Assembly (NCBI GenBank): GCA_002418265.1
Contig: DIDS01000006.1
Location: forward strand, 1-29,631
Length of the DNA: 29,631 nt
Direction of reading: 5' to 3'
Origin: Acidimicrobiia bacterium UBA5794
Lineage (GTDB): Bacteria > Actinomycetota > Acidimicrobiia > Spongiisociales > UBA5794
Shown one piece after another: positions 7,237-14,967 of this stretch. A program made the position numbers and the translations under genes. The notes below the pieces were generated by a model. The model had not been told where the DNA came from, did no database searches, and saw nothing but the letters and a program-made list of their open reading frames with translations. Each line of letters begins with the position of its first letter. Within the stretch, counting starts at the first letter, position 1.

Positions 7237-7632
7237 ATGTTGGGCTGGGTAGGAAATATCGAGCAGGTCACCAAGGAAAACGACAACTTTCGGACCGTGA
7301 TCCAAACAGGTGCGCATAGCCAACTCACCGTCATGTCAGTTCCACCCGGCGGAGAGGTTGGCTGGGAATCCCACGGAAATCTCGATCAGTTCCTCCGGTT
7401 GGAACAAGGCACCGCACGTGTTGACTTCGGCACATCAAGCGACGCTGTCGATGAGAGCCATGAGATCGAGGACGATTGGGCGATCATTGTTCCCGCTGGG
7501 CTATGGCACAACATCGTCAATACGGGAGACGAGGACGTCAAGCTGTACTCGATCTACTCGCCACCAGAACATCCCGATGGCACCGTGCACCTCACCAAAG
7601 CTGAATCCGACGCCGACGAGCACCATCACTAG
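7237..7632 (+). CDS. Small cupin-domain protein
   Basis: A 131-residue single-domain cupin. GWESHGNLDQFLRLEQGTARV corresponds to cupin motif 1 in a divergent form, and VPAGLWHNIVNTGD matches motif 2 (P-x-G-x2-H-x3-N). The C-terminus ends in a short His-rich tail. Such proteins are usually metal-binding enzymes or sugar-binding proteins; the substrate here cannot be told. It has a clear Shine-Dalgarno (AAGGGAG seven bases before ATG). It stands alone between two heptamer arrays and is followed by a small GTTCAG/CTGAAC hairpin. Confidence 0.9.
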   Translation: MLGWVGNIEQVTKENDNFRTVIQTGAHSQLTVMSVPPGGEVGWESHGNLDQFLRLEQGTARVDFGTSSDAVDESHEIEDDWAIIVPAGLWHNIVNTGDEDVKLYSIYSPPEHPDGTVHLTKAESDADEHHH

Positions 7633-7640
7633 AACTCGCC

Positions 7641-7656
7641 GTTCAGCAAACTGAAC
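7641..7656. terminator. Small hairpin after the cupin gene
   Basis: Perfect 6-bp arms GTTCAG and CTGAAC around CAAA, nine bases after the stop codon. No T-run follows, so terminator function is weakly supported. Confidence 0.3.
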
Positions 7657-7664
7657 TCCGACGT

Positions 7665-7713
7665 TCGGTTATCGGAGGTCGGTCGTCGGTCGTCGGTCAT
7701 CGGTCATCGGGTC
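7665..7713. repeat. Heptamer tandem array C (seven phased units)
   Basis: Units TCGGTTA, TCGGAGG, TCGGTCG twice, TCGGTCA twice, TCGGGTC. This is the inverse orientation of arrays A and B, whose CCGAT/CCGAC core is the complement. It ends five bases before the -10 box of the acetyltransferase gene. Confidence 0.85.
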
Positions 7714-7718
7714 CCAGA

Positions 7719-7724
7719 TAGCCT
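7719..7724 (+). promoter_or_regulatory. Putative leaderless -10 box of the acetyltransferase operon
   Basis: TAGCCT lies six bases before the ATG at 7731. No Shine-Dalgarno is present. The heptamer array occupies the -35 region. Confidence 0.35.
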
Positions 7725-7730
7725 CACGTC

Positions 7731-8291
7731 ATGATCGTCACGGAACGACTTCGCTTGCGTCCATGGAGCGATGACGACATCGACGCGTTCGCCAAACACA
7801 ATGCGAATCCTCAGATCATGAGGCACTTCCCATCGGTCATGACGAGGGCCCAGACCGCAGGAACCGTCCGTCGTTGGCAGCGAGAGTTCGAACGGTACGG
7901 CTTCACGTTCTTCGCGGCCGAGCTACGCCAGACGAGGGAGTTCATCGGAGTCATCGGCCCCGCCTGGCACGCGCACGCCTCGCCGTTCGCACCGGCTGTC
8001 GAGATCGGCTGGCGGCTCCATCCCGACTACTGGGGTGAGGGGTACGCAACCGAGGGAGCCCTTGCCTCAATCGCTTTCATGTTCGACAGAGGCACCACCG
8101 AAATCGTTGCCGTGACGGTGCCAGACAACGTCGCATCAAGGGCGGTGATGGAGCGTGTCGGGATGATGCAGGATCTTGACGGCAACTTTGCGCACCCAAT
8201 GGGGGGTGACATCCACGTCTTGTACCGCATCGATCGCGCCACGTTCAACGCAAAGTTCCCAGATCACGACCTCTACGCTCTTGAACCATGA
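7731..8291 (+). CDS. GNAT-family (RimJ-like) N-acetyltransferase
   Basis: A 186-residue acetyl-CoA-dependent acetyltransferase of the RimJ/RimL subgroup. The N-terminal ETERLxLRPW-type opening appears as VTERLRLRPWSDDD. The acetyl-CoA binding motif A is EIGWRLHPDYWGEGYATEGA in the middle, and VPDNVASRAVMERVGM is the usual following helix. The acceptor, whether protein or small molecule, cannot be told. It is first of three genes joined by 4-bp overlaps (ATGA at 8288), so it is translated together with the LLM oxidoreductase. There is no Shine-Dalgarno, and the gene is probably leaderless. Confidence 0.92.
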   Translation: MIVTERLRLRPWSDDDIDAFAKHNANPQIMRHFPSVMTRAQTAGTVRRWQREFERYGFTFFAAELRQTREFIGVIGPAWHAHASPFAPAVEIGWRLHPDYWGEGYATEGALASIAFMFDRGTTEIVAVTVPDNVASRAVMERVGMMQDLDGNFAHPMGGDIHVLYRIDRATFNAKFPDHDLYALEP

Positions 8292-9223
8292 CCGCCCCCA
8301 TCGAATATGCCATCCAGGTTGCGGGCCCATACGAGCGGCTCCTTGATGCCGCGTCGTTGGCCAAGGAGCGGGGGCTTGTTGCCCTTGCGCTTCCGGACCA
8401 CTATCTCATGGCAGGCGACGATGCATTGGCAGGGACGACGCCTGCTCCAGACGCCCTCACACAACTCGGCGGACTGGCACGCGAGACAACCGATGTGGAG
8501 CTGGTGGTTCTCGTCTCCCCGATCACCTTTCGCCACCCAGCCGTTCTCGCCAAGACCGCCATGACGCTGGATCGCATGTCAGGAGGCCGATTCACGCTTG
8601 GCGTGGGGACCGGATGGATGCGTCGCGAGCACGAGGTCTTTGGTATCCCCTACCCAGAGCGAGCTGAACGCTTCGCCATGCTCGAAGAAGCTCTGGCCTA
8701 TCTGTCGGCGGCTTTTGATCCGAACCATCCCGGCTATCAGGGGGAGCGATATCAACTTGAGGACTTCCCACTCAGCCCCATGTCGGATCGTCGGATCCCG
8801 CTTCTCGTCGGCGGGTCTGGCGAGCACAAGACGCCGAGACTTGCCGGCACGTATGCCGATGAGTTCAATGTCTATCCCGGTCGGAACTATGCCGAACGGA
8901 TCCAGCGTTGCCGCGATGCCGCCGTGGCGGCTGGAAGAGATCCGGAACAGATCCTGATCTCGTCCGCTGGCCAGGTCATCGCCACAGAGACTGAAGAAGA
9001 GTTCGACGAGTGTCTCAACAAGGAGGCAGACGAGCGGGGGATGACCCGGGCCGAACTCGATGCGTACTTCGCGCAACGTCGTCCACCTCAGGGGACCTTC
9101 GAGCAGGTCCGCACCATGCTCGACGACTATGCCGAGATGGGCATGCAGCGCTTCTACTTCCAGGGCATCTATGGCAACAACGATCCAGCCAGCCTTCTCG
9201 ACGGTCTCGGGATCATCGGATGA
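8288..9223 (+). CDS. LLM-class, probably F420-dependent, oxidoreductase
   Basis: A 311-residue TIM-barrel flavin/F420 oxidoreductase of the luciferase-like monooxygenase superfamily. Recognisable parts are ALALPDHYLM near the N-terminus, LAKTAMTLDRMSGGRFTLGVGTGWMRREHEVFGIPYPERAERFAMLEEAL (the strongest family block, about residues 90-140) and IPLLVGGSGEHKTPRLAGTYADEFN. The opening resembles actinobacterial F420 enzymes rather than FMN alkanal monooxygenases, but cofactor choice is inferred. It overlaps the genes on both sides by 4 bp, forming one operon with the acetyltransferase and the alpha/beta hydrolase. The substrate is unknown. Confidence 0.92.
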   Translation: MTAPIEYAIQVAGPYERLLDAASLAKERGLVALALPDHYLMAGDDALAGTTPAPDALTQLGGLARETTDVELVVLVSPITFRHPAVLAKTAMTLDRMSGGRFTLGVGTGWMRREHEVFGIPYPERAERFAMLEEALAYLSAAFDPNHPGYQGERYQLEDFPLSPMSDRRIPLLVGGSGEHKTPRLAGTYADEFNVYPGRNYAERIQRCRDAAVAAGRDPEQILISSAGQVIATETEEEFDECLNKEADERGMTRAELDAYFAQRRPPQGTFEQVRTMLDDYAEMGMQRFYFQGIYGNNDPASLLDGLGIIG

Positions 9224-10095
9224 ACCGAACCACGATTGACATTGGGGGCCCGGTCTCGATCATCGAGTACGGCGGGACGGGGCCTCTGGCGGTCTGCGTC
9301 CATGGACTCGAAGGATCGGCGTACAACTGGCGCCTCATCGCTGACGATCTCACCAAGACGCACACAGTGATTGCACCCGATCTGGTCGGCTTCGGATACA
9401 CCGAGCCACTCGGACGTCCGGTCACGGTCGAGGCGAACGCAGAACTCGTCGCAGACGTCATCGATCACTACGGCGGCCCCACGCTCTTGGTTGGAAACTC
9501 GATGGGTGGCCTCATATCGATTCTCACTGCGGGTCAGCATCCTGATCGAGTTTCGGCACTGGTGCTCATCGATCCTGCTGGACCGGTCGCCGACTGGTCC
9601 CGTCTCAAGCCGCGAACAGCCCTGACGCTCGGCACCTCGATGATCCCGGGAATCGGAACAGCCCTCGTGGAGCAATATCGTGCTACGCGGACTTCCGACG
9701 AAGCAGTGATGGAGTCGTACGAATTTGTCGCTGCGGACCCGACGATTGTGTCGGATGCGGCGTTTGCCGACGCGCTCGAGATCGCCGAGTTGCGTCGACA
9801 GCAACCCTGGTCGCCACATGCGTTGACAAGCGCCAGCCGATCCATCGCACCATACGTTCTCACCAAGAGGCATTTCCTTCGATCACTTCACAAGGTGACC
9901 CAGCCAACGCTTCTCATCCATGGGGCGTCCGACACCGTCGTCCAGCGCGAGACAGCGATGTGGATTGCCCGGCAACGCCCGGATTGGTCGGTTGTCTATC
10001 TTGAGGGCATCGGCCACATCCCGATGATCGAATCGCCCTCGACCATGATGCGGGTGTTCCGAACCTGGGAAGCGGCGCTACTTGAACGCTCGTGA
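9220..10095 (+). CDS. Alpha/beta-hydrolase
   Basis: A 291-residue hydrolase. The oxyanion region is VCVHGLEGSAYNW (about 26-37) and the nucleophile elbow is VGNSMGG with Ser94. The late acid and base are in IHGASDTVV and GIGHIPMIE, so the triad is complete. The cap region (about 120-200) is helical and variable, so the substrate cannot be given; an epoxide, ester or C-C bond hydrolase are all possible. The start ATG at 9220 overlaps the LLM stop (ATGA), and the open frame upstream is only the LLM gene in another frame. Its end overlaps the convergent DUF2079 gene by 18 bp. Confidence 0.93.
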   Translation: MNRTTIDIGGPVSIIEYGGTGPLAVCVHGLEGSAYNWRLIADDLTKTHTVIAPDLVGFGYTEPLGRPVTVEANAELVADVIDHYGGPTLLVGNSMGGLISILTAGQHPDRVSALVLIDPAGPVADWSRLKPRTALTLGTSMIPGIGTALVEQYRATRTSDEAVMESYEFVAADPTIVSDAAFADALEIAELRRQQPWSPHALTSASRSIAPYVLTKRHFLRSLHKVTQPTLLIHGASDTVVQRETAMWIARQRPDWSVVYLEGIGHIPMIESPSTMMRVFRTWEAALLERS

Positions 10096-11508
10096 ATCGA
10101 CGCGGTGGAGGAGAACAAACGGGAGATCCTCGTAGAAGACCTCGTAGTCGCCGCTTTCGATGAGATCATCAACGATCCATTCGAATTCACGCAATGAGTC
10201 CAAACGAAGGACAACCCACTCAATCGTCGAGGGGTCGGGGAGTACGGTGTCGTCTGCACCGTAGTTGTATGACAAGAACGGATTTGGGAACAAATAGATC
10301 TCCTCACGGTTTGCGACATGGGGCACAAAGCTCGTCCATGCAGAGACGGAGTCGTCGGAGGGAATCTGCGCAAGCATCGTGTTGATCCGATCGAAATCCG
10401 AATGAGGCTTCGCCCAATCACGGATCGGCGCCGCAGCGATCCAGATCACGATCGGAACAATGAGCGAGATACCAATCGAGACGATCTTCAATGTTCGGTT
10501 CTGAAACCTCTCAACTCGGCCAGCCCCGAATGCACCCGCGATCGCTACGACAACGATCAGAGACGCGGTGTACTGCCACTTGATCTCGTATTGGTAGCCA
10601 TGTAACGACAGGACGTTGGCGAGGAGGGTGGGAATGCCCACGAGGAGCCACCGGGAAGCGAAAACACTCAATGGCATCGCAAACACGAGGGCAACGACAT
10701 ACCAGATCTTCTTTGGATCGGTGATCGTTTCGAACCAGACGTCTGGCGATGTCACCAGCCCGACAAGAATCCCCATGGGTGAATCGCCGAGATGCGAGTA
10801 GCGATACGAGTAGAGGAGATCGCCCGTGGGAGACCATGCCGGAAGAAGCACGTAGAAGTTGAGAAGAAAGGCGATCAGTCCCGCGGCACTGATGATGTAC
10901 CCCACCCGACACTTGTGCATGAGGAACACCACCGCCAAACCGAGGGGCACCACAAGAAGTCCGACGTCTTCTTTGGCCGTGAGAGCCAACACGATGGCGG
11001 CGATCGCCCATCCGTCCCGGTTCCTCTGCAGAAGCGAGATTGCCGCAAGTGCCAGAGGGATGACGAGTACCTCAGGATGGAATGGATTCCGAACGTGCCA
11101 TTGCACTGCCGGAGCAACGAGAACGAGAACACCGGTGAGGGTTGAGAGCAACGGACCCGCGCCGGCGCGGCGCGCGATTGAGAACGCGATCGGGGCTGAC
11201 ACCCCGAGCGCGATGACCGAGATGACGATCAGGGTTCCCGACGAGGGGGCAAGCGCATAGATCGGGGCAATGAGGATCAGGATGTAGGAGGAGTGGTCGG
11301 CAAACAGGTGAAGTCCACGAACGGTGACAAACGGTTCCTTGAGTTGGCTCAGCAGGTACGTGCCCTGCGTGAAGATTCCAAGGTCAAAGGCATGGGTATG
11401 GAAGCGCAGTTGTTCGAAAACACCGCGGACCGCAAACACGACAGACCACACAAACGCGAGTAAAACCGTTCCTGCCCATCCCAAGCGGAAGCTGCGGTCC
11501 ATCATCAT
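10078..11508 (-). CDS. DUF2079 multi-pass membrane protein
   Basis: A 476-residue integral membrane protein of the DUF2079 family, function unknown. The family signature is near the N-terminus: HTHAFDLGIFTQGTYLL, then HLFADHSSYILILIAPIYAL. Roughly ten hydrophobic segments cover residues 10 to 350; the C-terminal 110 residues are soluble and contain SAWTSFVPHVANREEIYLFPNP. The fold resembles membrane glycosyltransferases of the GT-C type (inference). I start at the first of three consecutive ATGs (11508), with GAGGA seven bases upstream. The frame is open to 11859, but that extension lies inside the divergent capA-like gene and reads as low-complexity Val/Thr. Confidence 0.9.
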   Translation of the reverse strand: MMMDRSFRLGWAGTVLLAFVWSVVFAVRGVFEQLRFHTHAFDLGIFTQGTYLLSQLKEPFVTVRGLHLFADHSSYILILIAPIYALAPSSGTLIVISVIALGVSAPIAFSIARRAGAGPLLSTLTGVLVLVAPAVQWHVRNPFHPEVLVIPLALAAISLLQRNRDGWAIAAIVLALTAKEDVGLLVVPLGLAVVFLMHKCRVGYIISAAGLIAFLLNFYVLLPAWSPTGDLLYSYRYSHLGDSPMGILVGLVTSPDVWFETITDPKKIWYVVALVFAMPLSVFASRWLLVGIPTLLANVLSLHGYQYEIKWQYTASLIVVVAIAGAFGAGRVERFQNRTLKIVSIGISLIVPIVIWIAAAPIRDWAKPHSDFDRINTMLAQIPSDDSVSAWTSFVPHVANREEIYLFPNPFLSYNYGADDTVLPDPSTIEWVVLRLDSLREFEWIVDDLIESGDYEVFYEDLPFVLLHRVDSRAFK

Positions 11509-11582
11509 GCTTGGGTCCTCGTTGCGGTCTTCACGAGCCAATCGACGGCCACGTGTCGCAACCAATGTCGGGATCAAGCAAG

Positions 11583-11588
11583 TACGGT
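11583..11588 (+). promoter_or_regulatory. Possible -10 box of the CapA-like gene
   Basis: TACGGT lies eight bases before the ATG at 11597, in the 88-bp divergent gap. No Shine-Dalgarno is visible. Confidence 0.25.
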
Positions 11589-11596
11589 TACCTCCG

Positions 11597-12682
11597 ATGG
11601 CTGGACGATACTCCGCCCTGATTGTTGCCCTCGCACTGTGGGCGACTGCCTGCACCACTGCACACGGTGCACCTGGTCCTGCGACCGTGATCCCTCCGGC
11701 ACCCATCACGACACTTCCGGCCACAACCACCACGACTACCGTTGCGCCAACCACGACATCGACGGTGTATGTGGAGCCGGTTCCCGTGAAGCAGACGCTC
11801 GTCATCAACGGCACCGGCGACGTGAACCTCGACCCGACGTTCGTACGAACGTTCCCCAAGACCGGCTACGAGGATGCATGGACAGGCTTGTTCGGTGTAT
11901 TCCTCGAGGACGATCTCACGGTTGTGAACCTGGAATGCTCGCCGTCGCTTTTGGGAAGCCCATGGGACAAGACGTGGAATTTTCGGTGCGACCCCGCGGC
12001 GCTCCCATCCATGGCGGCTGCCGGGGTCGACGTTGCCAATCTGGCAAACAACCACGGCATGGACTACGGGATGGAGGCGATGCTCGATGGCAGGCAGAAT
12101 CTCCTCGCAGTGGGCATCGCACCGGTGGGAACCGGCGCGAACCGCGCCGAAGCCTACGCACCGTTCATCACCGAGGTCAAAGGATGGCGGATTGCCGTGA
12201 TCGGGAGTGGCGGGGTCAATCCCGAGACAGGAAGTTGGATCGCGACCGACGACACGCCGGGCATGACAAGCGGCGATGACACTGAATCCATCTCAGCGGC
12301 AATCCGGGAAGCCAAAAAGGACGCCGACATCGTGATCGTGACGGCACATTGGGGGAAGAGTTACGAACAGACTCCAAAGCCGTTCGAGATCAATCAGGCA
12401 AAGGCTTGGGTCGATGCGGGAGCTGACGGCGTCTTTGGGCATCACCAGCATCACCTCCAACCCTTGATGTGGTACGAGGGGAAGCCGATAGCCCTCGGAC
12501 TCGGCAACTTCGTTTGGCAGGCGTACCCGGCTTCAGCCAAGCGGACGGCAATTGCCCAATTCGTGTTTGAGCCCGATGGGCATATCTCGGCATGCCTGGT
12601 GGACGTCGTAATCGAACGCAACGGCCATCCCGTCCTCCAGAATCCTGACACCCCCATCTGCAAAACCACCGCCCCCCACTGA
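11597..12682 (+). CDS. CapA-family (poly-gamma-glutamate synthesis type) lipoprotein
   Basis: A 361-residue secreted lipoprotein. The signal peptide ends in the lipobox WATAC (Cys19) and is followed by a Thr/Pro-rich linker (about 36-60). The remainder is the CapA metallophosphatase-like domain: GTGDVNLDP, VVNLECSPS, NLANNHGMDYGMEAM, IVTAHWGKSYEQTP, FGHHQHHLQPL and ALGLGNFVW, in the standard order. Related proteins act in poly-gamma-glutamate capsule synthesis, but no capB or capC is present here, so a different envelope role is possible. The start ATG at 11597 gives the signal peptide directly. Lipidation would need Lgt, which is encoded at 20209-21156. Confidence 0.92.
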   Translation: MAGRYSALIVALALWATACTTAHGAPGPATVIPPAPITTLPATTTTTTVAPTTTSTVYVEPVPVKQTLVINGTGDVNLDPTFVRTFPKTGYEDAWTGLFGVFLEDDLTVVNLECSPSLLGSPWDKTWNFRCDPAALPSMAAAGVDVANLANNHGMDYGMEAMLDGRQNLLAVGIAPVGTGANRAEAYAPFITEVKGWRIAVIGSGGVNPETGSWIATDDTPGMTSGDDTESISAAIREAKKDADIVIVTAHWGKSYEQTPKPFEINQAKAWVDAGADGVFGHHQHHLQPLMWYEGKPIALGLGNFVWQAYPASAKRTAIAQFVFEPDGHISACLVDVVIERNGHPVLQNPDTPICKTTAPH

Positions 12683-12704
12683 CCGCGGTCAGATCACAGC
12701 CCAT

Positions 12705-12727
12705 GGCGCGTACGCTAGGTACGCGCC
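12705..12727. promoter_or_regulatory. 9-bp perfect inverted repeat between capA-like and parA
   Basis: Arms GGCGCGTAC and GTACGCGCC around GCTAG. It could end the upstream transcript, but no T-run follows; or it could be a binding site upstream of the orphan parA. It does not match the usual parS sequence. Confidence 0.5.
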
Positions 12728-12762
12728 CTTGAGGTTCGTGGCCTCGGTGGGTAGTCGGTCTC

Positions 12763-12768
12763 TACAAT
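12763..12768 (+). promoter_or_regulatory. Putative leaderless -10 box of parA
   Basis: TACAAT, close to the consensus TATAAT, lies six bases before the ATG at 12775. The intervening TGGGGT is too close to ATG to be a normal Shine-Dalgarno. No good -35 is seen. Confidence 0.5.
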
Positions 12769-12774
12769 TGGGGT

Positions 12775-13533
12775 ATGGCCACGATCATTGCGGTTGCGAA
12801 TCAGAAGGGGGGCGTCGCGAAAACGACGACGGTCCACACACTGGGAGACGCGCTGTCGGATCTTGGCCAAAGAGTGTTGATGGTCGATCTTGACCCACAG
12901 GCCTGTCTGACCTTCGCCACCGGAACAGACCCCGAGATGCTCGACGCAACGATCCACGATGTGTTCATGGGACGGTGCACCATCACAGATGTCGTCATCG
13001 TACGAGAAGGCGGTCCCGACGTCATCCCGTCGTCGATCGATCTGGCGGGGTCCGAGATCCACCTCCTCACCAAAACCGGTCGTGAATTCGTCCTCAAGCG
13101 AGCGATGAAGGACATCGCGGACAGCTACGACATCGTCCTCCTCGACTGTGGACCGTCGCTCGGCATCCTCACGATCAATGCGCTCACTGCCGCAGACACC
13201 GTTCTCATCCCGTTCCAAGCCGAGACGCTCAGTGACCGAGGAGTGGGGCAGCTCCTTGAAACCATCGGCGATGTCCAGGCGTACACCAATGAGGACCTCA
13301 CCGTCCTCGGGGGCATTGCGACCATGTTTGATACACGTACAAAGCTTGGGAAGCGGGTCCTTGCCGAGGTTGATGAGCTGCATGGTCTGACGCTCATCGA
13401 ACCGCCGATCCCACGATCCGTTCGAGTAGCCGAAGCACCCGGTGAGGGAGTTTCGGTGCTCAGCCACGCCTGGGGCTCACGCGCAGCCGAGGCATACCGT
13501 GCGGTTGCAAAGAACCTGATCGGCCTGCTGTGA
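12775..13533 (+). CDS. ParA/Soj-family ATPase (orphan)
   Basis: A 252-residue ParA-type ATPase. The deviant Walker A is KGGVAKTTT (residues 11-19), the A' motif is VLMVDLDPQ, and Walker B is IVLLDCGPSLG. The length and the absence of an N-terminal HTH match chromosomal or positioning ParA proteins. No parB gene or parS site lies nearby, so chromosome partition is not the obvious role; positioning of another cargo is possible. Its stop overlaps the next start (GTGA at 13530-13533), tying it to a zinc-ribbon protein that may be a partner. Transcription is probably leaderless from TACAAT. Confidence 0.93.
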   Translation: MATIIAVANQKGGVAKTTTVHTLGDALSDLGQRVLMVDLDPQACLTFATGTDPEMLDATIHDVFMGRCTITDVVIVREGGPDVIPSSIDLAGSEIHLLTKTGREFVLKRAMKDIADSYDIVLLDCGPSLGILTINALTAADTVLIPFQAETLSDRGVGQLLETIGDVQAYTNEDLTVLGGIATMFDTRTKLGKRVLAEVDELHGLTLIEPPIPRSVRVAEAPGEGVSVLSHAWGSRAAEAYRAVAKNLIGLL

Positions 13534-13856
13534 CGTCCCGCAAGGATCCTGAAGGGAAACGTGCACTCTTTGAAACGCCACCCATCGAAATCGATGATCC
13601 ACTCAAGGACGACCCTCTTGTGGAACATGCGTCCGAGGACGGACATGAAGCCCTCTTTTCGGTAGGAGAGCACCAGCGCGGCACCGTGGTCGTCACCTGC
13701 TCGCGATGCGCCGTTCGGACCCGGATCAGCCTCATCGAATCGTTGGTTCGGATCGCGTCGATTTCCGCCTGGCTGCCCGGACGTCCCTACAGCCGCTGGA
13801 TCCCATGCCCCTCGTGCCAGACACGATCATGGTGCAAGATCGACTGGCTGGGGTAG
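13530..13856 (+). CDS. Small zinc-ribbon protein paired with ParA
   Basis: A 108-residue protein I cannot name. Residues 1-50 are polar and acidic, probably disordered. The C-terminal half has CSRC (Cys57, Cys60) and CPSC (Cys93, Cys96) separated by a hydrophobic, arginine-rich stretch, plus Cys102 in a final WCKIDW, so a four-cysteine zinc ribbon is likely. It starts with GTG overlapping the ParA stop codon, which indicates translational coupling and a shared role. It could link ParA to nucleic acid or to a protein cargo; that is inference. Confidence 0.8.
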   Translation: MTSRKDPEGKRALFETPPIEIDDPLKDDPLVEHASEDGHEALFSVGEHQRGTVVVTCSRCAVRTRISLIESLVRIASISAWLPGRPYSRWIPCPSCQTRSWCKIDWLG

Positions 13857-13871
13857 CGGAGCTTTCAACTT

Positions 13872-14249
13872 TCAGCCCAAGAGCCGGTTCAGGAATCGGT
13901 CACGGTTGACGATTGCTCGGCGGTGGGTGCCTTCAGCGACGGTCCCGCCGGCTTGGGCGACTTCGACGGCGAATTCGATGCTTCGGGTGTCCGCTGAAAC
14001 GACTGTTGCCGTCGCCACGATTGTTGAACCAACAACCGAAGGTGCCGTGTGATCCAGGCTGATGTGGGTGCCGACCGTCGTCAAACCGGATGCAAGTCGC
14101 CCGCCGATGGCCGCGACCGCCGCTTCTTCGCACAGCGCAACAACCTTCGGCGTGCCGAGGACGGGAACATCACCTGAACCGAGGGTGATCGCAGTGGAGG
14201 CTTCGTCAACGACGAAGGTGAGTGAAGTGTTCGCACCGGGTGTGATCAT
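13872..14249 (-). CDS. FlK-like hot-dog acyl-CoA thioesterase
   Basis: A 125-residue hot-dog protein related to the fluoroacetyl-CoA thioesterase FlK. VPVLGTPKVVALCEEAA and THISLDHTAP are the family blocks. Thr33, Glu41 and His67 have the same spacing (8 and 26) as the FlK catalytic Thr42, Glu50 and His76. Most relatives are not specific for fluoroacetyl-CoA, so the true substrate is open. I start at the ATG at 14249; the frame is open to 14384, but that lies inside the divergent enoyl-CoA hydratase gene. TAATCT seven bases upstream of ATG may be its -10 box. A two-unit heptamer (GCTTTCA, ACTTTCA) runs across its stop codon. Confidence 0.85.
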   Translation of the reverse strand: MITPGANTSLTFVVDEASTAITLGSGDVPVLGTPKVVALCEEAAVAAIGGRLASGLTTVGTHISLDHTAPSVVGSTIVATATVVSADTRSIEFAVEVAQAGGTVAEGTHRRAIVNRDRFLNRLLG

Positions 14250-14256
14250 GGAGACC

Positions 14257-14290
14257 AGATTACGCACGCCAGCGGGTCCAGGGTTAGCGT
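14257..14290. promoter_or_regulatory. Compact divergent promoter pair for thioesterase and enoyl-CoA hydratase
   Basis: The 49-bp gap holds TAATCT on the minus strand (14257-14262), seven bases before the thioesterase ATG, and TAGCGT on the plus strand (14285-14290), eight bases before the hydratase ATG. Neither gene has a Shine-Dalgarno. Confidence 0.35.
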
Positions 14291-14298
14291 GGGCAACC

Positions 14299-14967
14299 AT
14301 GAATGGATTCGATGTGGCGGCAAGCGGAGATGTCTGGACGCTGACGCTCAACAATGGTGAGAACCGTATCGGTTCAATCGCCATCAGCGAATGGAACCGC
14401 GCCCTTGATCAGGTTGAACAGTCGGGCTCTGGCAAGGCCCTTGTCGTGACCGGCACCGACAAGTACTGGTCCACCGGACTTGATCTCGATGAAATCAACC
14501 GAAGCAGCCACCTTGAAAAGCAGGCGTTCATGGCGCGCATCGATGCCCTCCTTGCACGACTGCTCACCGCACCCTTCCCAACCGTCGCTGCGCTCAACGG
14601 ACACACCTACGCCGGTGGAGCACTTGTGTCCCTTGCCTTTGACTACCGCATCATGCGTGAGGACCGCGGGTTCTTCTGCCTGCCATCGGTCGATGTCCAG
14701 ATTCCCTTCACCGCGGGCATGGCTGCCCTCATCGCAGACAAAATCCCCCAGCCCATTGCCCATGATCTCGTCGTGAGTGGCCGCCAGATCGGTGGAACCG
14801 AGGCCAAGCAGCGGGGCATCATCAACGAGGCCGTCCCTGCCGACCGGGTGCTGCCAAGGTCACAGGAGCTGGCGGCAACGTTGACCGGCAAGGACGCTCA
14901 AACACTCGCAACCGTCAAGCGCCGCATGTACCCCCTCGCTATCGGCTACCTCTCGCGGTCGATATGA
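14299..14967 (+). CDS. Enoyl-CoA hydratase/isomerase family protein
   Basis: A 222-residue crotonase-fold protein, somewhat shorter than the usual 250-260. The CoA and oxyanion-hole segments are ALVVTGTDKYWSTGLDLDEI (about 50-70) and PTVAALNGHTYAGGALVSLAFDYRIM (about 95-120). The residues usually acting as hydratase glutamates are not clear: at the second site the sequence reads LPSVDVQIPFTAGM. An isomerase or a different acyl-CoA reaction is therefore as likely as hydration. It is coupled by ATGA overlap to an ABHD18-type hydrolase and is divergent from a thioesterase, which suggests acyl-CoA metabolism. The start at 14299 follows a possible leaderless promoter. Confidence 0.88.
   Translation: MNGFDVAASGDVWTLTLNNGENRIGSIAISEWNRALDQVEQSGSGKALVVTGTDKYWSTGLDLDEINRSSHLEKQAFMARIDALLARLLTAPFPTVAALNGHTYAGGALVSLAFDYRIMREDRGFFCLPSVDVQIPFTAGMAALIADKIPQPIAHDLVVSGRQIGGTEAKQRGIINEAVPADRVLPRSQELAATLTGKDAQTLATVKRRMYPLAIGYLSRSI

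Noticed and set aside
11509..11859. Val-rich extension of the DUF2079 protein
   Set aside because: It lies antisense to the capA-like signal peptide and Thr-rich linker; the low-complexity Val run is a shadow of the Thr codons.
12705..12727. parS site for the ParA gene
   Set aside because: The arms do not match the conserved parS palindrome, and no parB gene is nearby; kept only as an unexplained inverted repeat.
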